A stretch of DNA of 64,000 nucleotides, taken from positions 114,205 through 178,204 of the forward strand of contig NW_005178504.1 in assembly GCF_000350225.1 (NCBI RefSeq). The letters run 5' to 3'. The number at the start of each line of letters is the position of its first letter. Positions within the stretch are counted from its first letter, which is position 1. The notes beneath the pieces are model-generated. The model was not told the DNA's origin and did not search any database. It saw only the letters and a list, made by a program, of their open reading frames with translations. Positions 56,933-64,000 of the stretch are shown here, piece after piece. The DNA comes from Chondrus crispus. Its lineage: Eukaryota; Rhodophyta; Florideophyceae; Gigartinales; Gigartinaceae. A program made the position numbers and the translations under genes.

Positions 56933-57370
56933 ATGAACGCCTTCAAGTATGTCGTCTTCTTCGTTCTCGTCGCTTGTGCCTACGCACTCTCTGACGATGC
57001 CGCTGAAGCCCTCTCAGCCACGGACCGCATGAGATGCGGTGTTCTCCGTGTCAGGAGCAGATCCTCGACTATTGGATGCTCTCGCGGAAGGAATGGTAAC
57101 CTGCCCGGTCGCACCAGCACCATCGTTTCGACTATCAGCCTCAGCGGTATTCGTCAAGTCTCCACGATTAAGACTCCATGCAACCGCCCCGCCGCCGACA
57201 GGAGGATCGTACCCAGGATCATCCGTTGCGTGAGGCTGTTGCTTCCGCGTTGCCGTTGTGTGAACGCAGACCGCAGGGCCTTTTGCATTGGTGAGCAAAT
57301 TATCATCTGCGGTGGTCGCAATGATATCGGCTTCCTCGTTCCGGTCCCGACCCCTGAGGTGAGTGCGTAG
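56933..57370 (+). CDS. small basic cysteine-rich secreted protein, 145 aa
   Basis: Starts MNAFKYVVFFVLVACAYALS, a clear signal peptide with cleavage near residue 19-20. The mature part (about 125 aa) has eight cysteines (35, 49, 83, 99, 107, 109, 118, 126), an even number fit for four disulfides, and about 20 arginines with few acidic residues, so it is strongly basic. I do not recognise the family. Small, basic, disulfide-rich secreted proteins are often defence peptides, inhibitors or wall proteins; this is inference only. A consensus splice donor (CTGAG|GTGAGT, intron start 57359) lies four codons before the stop, so the true C-terminus might be in a further exon. TATA box and a polyadenylation-like signal fit its ends. 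Confidence 0.75.
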   Translation: MNAFKYVVFFVLVACAYALSDDAAEALSATDRMRCGVLRVRSRSSTIGCSRGRNGNLPGRTSTIVSTISLSGIRQVSTIKTPCNRPAADRRIVPRIIRCVRLLLPRCRCVNADRRAFCIGEQIIICGGRNDIGFLVPVPTPEVSA

Positions 57371-57465
57371 ATGCTGTAGTAAGGATTCCCCGAAAGTCCA
57401 GCTGTCACCATCTGAGAGAGCAAGACAACAAGCAGGATTTTTTGGATTATTCCCTACCGCCATGA

Positions 57466-57471
57466 AATAAA
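57466..57471 (+). terminator. possible polyadenylation signal
   Basis: AATAAA about 95 bp after the stop codon of the 145-aa gene. Confidence 0.4.
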
Positions 57472-58322
57472 GCCCATCCGTTCTGGGACAGTGCATGTCC
57501 GCTCCTTTGCCCAAAGCCTTAATTTGATTTCATCGAAAGATACTTCGTGCATTCCCTATGAATGACTGCTACATTTCGCTGGATACCGTTAGGATTGTGG
57601 CCTATCTTCTGATTCATGTCGACAGACCATCCACCAATTTCAGATATGATGTTACAGTCCTTCCCATCGCCGAAATCAGTCATTGGCCAATACTGGTCGG
57701 AGGATCTGAGATCTGAGCTAGTCAAGTTCTGGAGAACCTTTTCGTCGATGTGGCGATGGTTGAGGTATGAAAGGGGAAGGATACTAAGGATACTGGACTG
57801 CAGTTGGCACTCTGGTGCAATATTTAGGTAGACGGCGACAGGCGACAGCCGCTCTGTGACCCCGCGCCCTCCGAGTTGTCAGAATATTGCACAGTCAAGA
57901 GTCGTTCTCTGTTGTGCTCGCCCCTCGGCGGCCTGTCGAGGTTCCGGCGCTGGCGGACCCTGCCGCCACAGCAGCGGCAGGCCTAATGGGTGTGACGGTG
58001 GAGGGATAGCGTCGGACAAAACTAATGACCACTACGTGGTCTCGGCGTTAGCCGGGATCTACAAGGGTGAGCGCGGTCTGGTAGCGCAAGTAAACTTTAC
58101 CTTGCTCTAACTCTCTTTGTTTGTCCCGAGACTAGATCGACACTTTTCTGCCGAACCAACTATTGCGACCATCGTTGCGTCATGTCATGAAATGAAAGGA
58201 TTACAGTAAGCAATAACACTGCTCATTAGCTCTTCGCATTAAACCTCACCTGCGCAAGCATGCGTGTCGGATCTTACACGTGTACATCCCTACACCGGTA
58301 CTTAACACCGCCGTCGCTCCTC
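57472..58322. other. intergenic, no gene recognised
   Basis: No supported gene. A GC-richer block at about 57870-58110 resembles neither the host genes nor the LTR elements closely enough to be named. Confidence 0.4.
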
Positions 58323-58535
58323 NNNNNNNNNNNNNNNNNNNNNNNNNNNNNNNNNNNNNNNNNNNNNNNNNNNNNNNNNNNNNNNNNNNNNNNNNNNNNN
58401 NNNNNNNNNNNNNNNNNNNNNNCCCATGGTTTTGCCCTTTTTTAAAAGCTCCCCGCTTGGGGGGGGGAAGGAGGGAAAAAGAACAAAGAAGTTTTTTTTT
58501 TTTTTTTTGGGCCCCCCCCCCCCCCCCCCCCCCCG
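58323..58535. other. assembly gap (100 N) and poor-quality flank
   Basis: Exactly 100 N at 58323-58422, a conventional scaffold gap of unknown size. The following 110 bases are mononucleotide runs (T, then about 23 C in a row) typical of a failing sequence read, so they should not be interpreted. Confidence 0.9.
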
Positions 58536-58979
58536 ATTATTTTCTTGTGGTGATGTCCTCCCTCTTATACACAAGAAAAGACGGCCTCCACTTGACGGAA
58601 TAAATGCCTCTTGTCGGGAGATTTCTACTTTGTACACGTGGTACACATGCAGACCAATTATTAAACTACAGATTTGGGTGATGTCTCAGGGTATGTCCTG
58701 AGGTATGTCTTGGGGTTTGGCCTGGATATCCCTCCCGACAGTAAACACGACCAAGGTCTTGAGTCTCTCCTACAGGTTATAGGCCCTTTTCCTTTTCCGC
58801 TTCCACTGTCCACCCCCTCATCCCCTTTCCATCAACCCTCATCCAACCGGCCCACGGCCGATCATCACTTCACACAAGCACCCAACCGGCCCAGGGCCGA
58901 TCATCAATCACACAAACACCCCAACCGGCCCCCGGCCGTCCATCTCCACTCACACACCAACCATTCCTCCCCCTGAGAC

Positions 58980-60919
58980 TCCCCTCCTTTCCCTCACATA
59001 TTTCCCCCCTCCCCAGCTGTCCTCGCATCCACCATGGAACCTTCCTCCTCCCATGACAGCCCGCGTCTATCCGTCACGCAGCTCACACTCATAAACTACA
59101 GTTATTGGTACAACAACCTTGTCCTCGTAGCATCTGTCAACGACTGTGACCAACACCTGGACAGCAATCCACCCCCACCCACCGATCCCAACGACCTCCG
59201 CCTCTTCACACGCAAGAAACGCCTTTCTCTGGCAATGATCTTTCACAGCCTCTCCGAAGAAGTTCGCTCCCTCCTGGCCGACAGTGACCTCACCATCCCA
59301 CCCCATGACCTCTGCAACCGCCTGCACGAGATCACCACTGCCAACCGCAGCAACGCACCTTACCTCCTGACTGCCCTTGCCCGAGAAACCACTCTCCGAC
59401 TAGGCACGCCCATGCTTGATTAGATCACATCACACAAAAACATACGCACCCGTATGCGTGCTGTTAATTATCCCGGCATACAGAACACCGGCACTGCAGC
59501 ACAGTTTTTGCTTGACGGCCTCCGCGACCACCCCGACTACAACCCGATCGCCCTGACCCTACATGCCCAATCAAGTTTACTCCCCGTCGAACAGATAGAA
59601 GCCCATCTTCTGCACGCCGAAAATTACCTTTCCAAGCAGAACCCACAGCTCGCCAACCAAACCTACCCTCACCAACGCTCCCCCCGTGCTCTTGGTCACC
59701 ACGACCCGCCATCCCGTGGCAACCGCAACGCCCGTCGTCCCAACCACTGGCGTGGGAAATGGTGCTCCTTCCACGGAACACCGTCCCATGACACTGAGGA
59801 ATGCATATCCAAAATGCGCGAGGATATGCGCTACAGCCCCGCACACCAAAGATACCGCCACACCCCCAAACCAGAATCCTATGCGCACTGGCAACAATCA
59901 ACTCTGCCATCCCTTACCCCCAACCACCAGTCACAGCCCAACACTTGGACCCCACACACGGACCCGAACCCCGATACACCCGCCACTCCGTACGTACTCG
60001 ACTCCGCCGCCTTCCCGATACACCTCCGCCGAGCACCCCCCCACATGCCTCCCTCACATGGCTCCACCCTGACCGCAACCGGTTCCCCCTCACCTATCTC
60101 CCATCAGGGACCCGTAATTCTACGCCCCCGCGACCCCAACCGCGAGTCCCCACCCACACGCATCAAGATCCACCGCGCCATCGTCACGCCCCACCTCAAG
60201 CACAACCTCCTGTCAATACCGCAACTGTCTTCGCACTGTGATACGATTTTCCAAAAAGACAAAGCCTTCATCTGCTACCCCCTTCCCCCTCCACCAACAT
60301 CCTCAATCATTGCCACAGCCCACCTACACAAAGGCCTGTACCACGTGCAAATAACGACATCATCCCAACTCCCCACAGCGTCCCACGCCAACCTCACCCA
60401 TCCACCCCCCCCCCTCAACACCTCCCACTTCCGATCGAGCAAACCACGCCACCGCGCCCATCCCCCCAAATGCACCCCGCTGGCCCACCCACCCTCCATT
60501 ACGACAGCACTCCCGACTATCGCCCCCTCTCCCCCTCGTCAAAAACATCCCTTAAGCGCCGCACACCCTCCCCACCCCCCCTTACTGCACCCCCTCTCCT
60601 TCTGACTCCACATACCATCAATTCCACCTCAAACTAGGCCACATACATCCCCAAAAACTTCATCATATGGCCATGCACAATCTGGCCCCCTGCCTTCCCC
60701 CCTCCTTGAAATCCCCCCTCCTCGCCTCATATGCACGGGCTGCCTCGTGGGAAAGAAATCCCGCTCTCCATTCCATGGTCACCCACGCGCCGCAGCCCCT
60801 GGCACACACCTTCACACCGACATGTGTGGCCCCATCACCCCTCTCTCCCTCGATAACAACCGGTACATGATCACCTTTATCGATGAAGGAAGCCGCAAGC
60901 TGTTTGCCTCCTTCCACCC
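58980..60919 (+). mobile_element. Ty1/copia element E7, left part
   Basis: From the ATG at about 59034 there is a copia-type gag (SYWYNNLVLVASV, LSEEVRSLLADSDL), a zinc-knuckle-like CSFHGTPSHDTEEC (C-X2-H-X4-H-X4-C, about 59763), and a protease with VLDSAA (about 59996) and HNLLSIPQLSSHCD (about 60200). The start of the integrase follows (HLKLGH, then CTGCLVGKKSRSPFHGHPRA and DMCGPITPLS, about 60625-60860). This gag-PR-IN order defines Ty1/copia. Pro-rich low-complexity sequence lies in front. The 5' LTR is not certain; a short candidate ends near ctctcctaca at 58777. The element is cut by E4 at 60920 and its rest is outside the window. About two breaks in the visible part. Confidence 0.82.
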
Positions 60920-62635
60920 TGTAGTGCAATGCGCCTGTCGGGCAGAGACCGCGGTCCGATGGTCCAGCAAAAACAACAACAGCAACAAAAAGAAGAACTG
61001 CCGATGGCACAGCGCTACGGAGTGTCCGACTCTCCCTTCTCTGTTTAAACGAGCTTGCGACTCGTAGTAGCTCGGATCCCTGATTGGGGGGGGCACAGAG
61101 AAATAGCCCGGCCCGGGATCGGTGTGGTAGAGACTTGCGAAGAGATCTGCTCGACGAGTGTGGAGTGGGGCGCGTACGTAGGTACCCCGGTTCCACTGGG
61201 TTGCAAGGCCAATGCTCGTTGAGCTTCTTCGACACCTTGTAACGCGACAAGGCCTTCGACGGGGGCGTCGCAACGCAGCCAGACGGGAAGTAGCAGCGCT
61301 ACGTCAACCGTGCCGCCCGATGGCTCGAAACACCTACACCGGTTCGGTCGCAACCGACACCGATGGTACCAACACTGGCTCGTAATACGACGGAGCCCTT
61401 CGAGGGAGACGTCGTTGCAACGGTCTCCGTCGGAAAATGGGTCACAGTAGTGTAGCATAAACACCCCCAACGGAGAGGGGTGTATGCACAGCTCGACGTA
61501 GACCCCGTCCGAACGGGAAGACGGGGGTGAAGCGGGACACCAGCTAACGGCACCGGGCAGCGGGCCCGGGTAGCGTGGTAGAGCGGGAACGGGGAGGACG
61601 CCGGTACGCGCGAGCGGTTCGACGCCTCGACGCCCCGGCGCGGTACTGGGTAACGATCCAGTACCGACGGGTGGAGGCGGAGCCGACTCGTGGGCGTACC
61701 GCGCGCGTCCTCAACCCGCGCTCGGTGCCGCTGTAAGGTAGTTAGCGAACGCTACATTAGAATAAGCGGGAAGTCGGACCTTGACGGTCGGTGGGTGACA
61801 AGTCCGTGCTTGTCCTCCTCCACCGCCGCCGGTCCGCTCCATATTTAATGTACATAATAACCTATCATAATAGTACAGTACCGATGTACTGTAGCGACGT
61901 ACTGTAGCGGTCGGTCGACACTGTAATACTGTCAGCCATCGGGGCTGACAGTACACGTGTGTGTGCGTTCTGCGGTCCCGCGCGTACACGTGTACACGTG
62001 CGCCCCCTGTACTCGGGGGTACACGTGGTGGTACTGTAGAGCATCGAGCTCTACAGTAACCGATCCGATTCTGAGTTGATCTAATCTAAGATAAAGCCCC
62101 AGGGGGGGGGTTATACTACAAGTAGCAGCGCTACGTCAACTGTGTCGCCCAATGGCTCGAATCACCTACACCGGTTCGGTCGCAACCGAGGCCGATGGCA
62201 CCAACACAAGATAAGGGAAAAATAGGTAGAATTAGAGATAGAAAAGGATAGGGAAATAAAGGAAAGAGAAAAGGGAACCCCGAGCGATAGAGGACGCCGT
62301 AGGCTTAGGTAAAAGGGAGCGTCTTGGTAGAGACGGACTTCGACCAAGGCGACATTCAACTCCGGCAACTCGGGTTGGTTTATTGACTTGTTCGGTCAAA
62401 GGGCTAAGTTATATAGAGCCCCGCCGGGCGAGTACAGTAGCTCCCGGCTCTAGATTCTAGATCTAATCTAGTGTCAGCAAAATTAATGCCAACTAATTAA
62501 CTAAATAAAATAAAATAATTAAAAATTAAAACTGTGCAATTATTCACACGTGTGTCCCCCAAACCCGGACTACTTTTCGTATCCAAATGTTTTCCTTTCT
62601 TTTCACCCCCCTTTCCAGGTGCGTATTGCACTACA
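60920..62635 (-). repeat. 3' LTR of E4 (family A) split by a solo LTR
   Basis: It reads on the minus strand from TGTAGTGCAATACGCACC (62635) to CATTGCACTACA (60920). Without the 670-bp insertion and its 5-bp duplication it is about 1041 bp. It carries the same internal duplication (cgagccat..gggcg..cac...gtagcgctgctact) that E1 LTRs have. Confidence 0.9.
61451..62120 (-). repeat. solo LTR (family B', relative of E0/E2/E5 LTRs)
   Basis: 670 bp with ends tgtagcataaac and ttatactaca on the plus strand, flanked by agtag (61446-61450 and 62121-62125). It shares blocks with family B (ggagaggggtgtat, agctcgacgtagacccc, acgtacgcg-like stretches, CACGTG clusters at about 61953-62030). No internal sequence, so it arose by LTR-LTR recombination after insertion into the E4 LTR. 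Confidence 0.9.
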
Positions 62636-62958
62636 TATCCCCCTTCTGAGCGCTCTCGCGCAGCGGCTTCACTCCCTTGCTTCCCAACTTCTTCCTTTTT
62701 CTCCCGACCATCGGTCGCCGCTCGCGTGAGAGTAAGACGATCTCCATGTTTCCTTCATCGGATCCCACTGTCGGACATACCGCCCGCGGTCGCCGCGGTG
62801 TGGGCTTCTCACACACGCCTTCCATTCCTAGCGACCTTCCTTCCATACCCTGACTTCCCCCGAACACCAACGTTCCTGAACCGGTCTTTCATCCCGATCT
62901 CCATCCTTCATCAGCCCCTTGTCGATACCCCTCACTAGCCGAGCTCCAAGGTAAATCC

Positions 62959-63980
62959 ATGCGCGACTATCCCTTACTGTACGCGGCCACTCCTTGGTTT
63001 TCCGCCATCGACGTGCGCGACGTCACTAGCATCGGGCGCGACTTTGCCGACGGTGCGGGGATGCTGCCGGGTCACCTTCCCCTTCTAGCTATTTCCTCCT
63101 ACGATTGGCGTGCCCGTGTCGCCATTCCCCCTTCTATCCTGCGTCGTTCCTCCCCTCGTGGCCGACAGGGCCTATCCCTGCGGTTCATGGAAGCCGTTCT
63201 CGACCGTCTCGACCTATCCCTATCCGATGCCCTCATCCCTCCGTCCTTCGGATGTGACACGTGGAAGTTTCGCACGGAGGGGGAGCGTGATTACCCCGAC
63301 AACCTCTTCAGCTGGACACGGGGTGACCCCGTGCTCGAGGCGGACCGCCTGTGGCATAACCAACTGACGGTGACTAACGATGCCCTGTCATACACGCGCG
63401 CAATCCTCCCCCTCAATTTCCGATATACGAAAGGCGGGAACATCCCCTTCTTCCAGCATACGGTCCGATTCGAGCGTAAGATGAGATCGGACACCGGATA
63501 TTTCCTAGCTTACTAAATGGTTGAGGCGGGGGAAATTGCTCGGTCACACTATCCCAACCGGTACCAGCAACTCCCCTCGTGGTGGGGACAATTTGAGGTC
63601 TGCCAAGGGTTTTGGGCAGAGCTCGGTCCCATCCTTACCTACTTTGGAAGCCATCTCACTGATCCTCGTCACGGGTTGTGGGTTGTCTTTTTGACGGAGT
63701 GGTGCGTGAAGGTAGCCGCCACCTTGCTCTGGGAGGCGTACGATTGTTGGCGGCTTTGGTATCTTCCTCCGAAGCTCGTCGAGCTCATGTGCCTTTTGGA
63801 CTATACTGTGCCCTTGGGCGGAGCAGACACCGACTTCGAACTGCACTCCTTACTCGAAAAGATCAATCAGGTCGACTGGGATGTTGTTCCCCCTATCAAC
63901 TCATCCCGATCCTTCGCGAGGCGACGCCCGTCCTTTTCTCCCGGACGAAGTCACAATGCGGCGGGTGACTTTGTCTGGTT
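62959..63980 (+). CDS. antisense ORF of E4
   Basis: It reads against E4, next to its 3' LTR. It is very similar to the E1 antisense ORF throughout: ADGAGMLPGHLPLLAISSY, TVRFERKMRSDTGYFLAY, PSWWGQFEVCQGFWAELG, LWVVFLTEWCVKVAA and FVWFNPW. Related sequence upstream (from about 62745) suggests the protein began earlier. Comparison of the two copies shows many synonymous-type differences with the protein well kept, which supports real past coding. About two breaks. Function unknown. Confidence 0.7.
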
Positions 63981-64000
63981 CAACCCTTGGACATCCGCCT

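Larger units (their letters stand above)
60920..64000 (-). mobile_element. Ty3 element E4 (E1 family), 3' end only
   Basis: Minus-strand element inserted in E7. Its family-A 3' LTR lies at 60920-62635, followed inward by the polypurine tract and by an antisense ORF on the plus strand. The expected TSD (caccc at 60915-60919) cannot be checked, because the other end is beyond 64000. Its LTR matches the E1 LTRs in plan but with clearly more differences, so it is another subfamily. Confidence 0.88.

Noticed and set aside
57014-57514. 166-codon ORF antisense to the small basic secreted protein
   Set aside because: It overlaps fully with a better gene (signal peptide, TATA box, cysteine pattern) and has no domain.
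58497-58535. Poly-T/poly-C as a retroposon tail
   Set aside because: It abuts a scaffold gap and consists of pure homopolymer runs, best read as sequencing noise.

Overview
The window looks like nuclear DNA of a eukaryote with a small, intron-poor gene complement and a heavy load of LTR retrotransposons. A florideophyte red alga (Chondrus-type genome) is my best guess. This is inferred from uninterrupted cysteine-rich secreted genes with TATA boxes, a SYP4/syntaxin-16-type SNARE copy, and deeply nested GC-rich Ty3 elements around an AT-richer gene island. No marker in the window proves the species.

Layout. Positions 1-948 hold the end of one LTR element (E0). Positions 949-45625 form a Russian doll, resolved here by LTR ends (TG...CA) and target-site duplications (TSDs). 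An old Ty3 element (E6: 949-3347 plus 44027-45625) was split by E5 (3348-44021, TSD ctttc). The 5' LTR of E5 was split by E2, the same LTR family in the opposite direction (3756-42201, TSD taggg/tagga). E2 was then hit twice, by E1 (6870-21899, TSD ccgtg) and by E3 (29980-40392, TSD gctcc; LTRs almost identical, so recent).

Positions 45626-58322 are a host island. It holds a transposase remnant, two divergent genes for secreted proteins with ephrin-receptor-like (GCC2/GCC3) cysteine repeats, a 5.5-kb stretch with no convincing gene, and a small basic cysteine-rich secreted protein. A 100-base gap flanked by poor-quality sequence follows. The right end (about 58980-64000) is a Ty1/copia element (E7) split by another E1-family element (E4), whose LTR in turn carries a solo LTR.

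Main observation: E1, E2, E3, E4 and E5 each carry an extra open reading frame on the strand opposite to gag-pol, always between pol and the 3' LTR; E0 probably does too. The encoded proteins share a recognisable core although the elements belong to at least three LTR families. I know no function for them. Second observation: E1 carries pieces of host genes between pol and this antisense ORF: the N-terminal and central part of a syntaxin-16/SYP4 SNARE, and probably the C-terminus of an SMC/Rad50-like ATPase. Third: the LTRs carry dense CACGTG palindromes, and E1, E2 and E3 share one unusual tRNA primer site.
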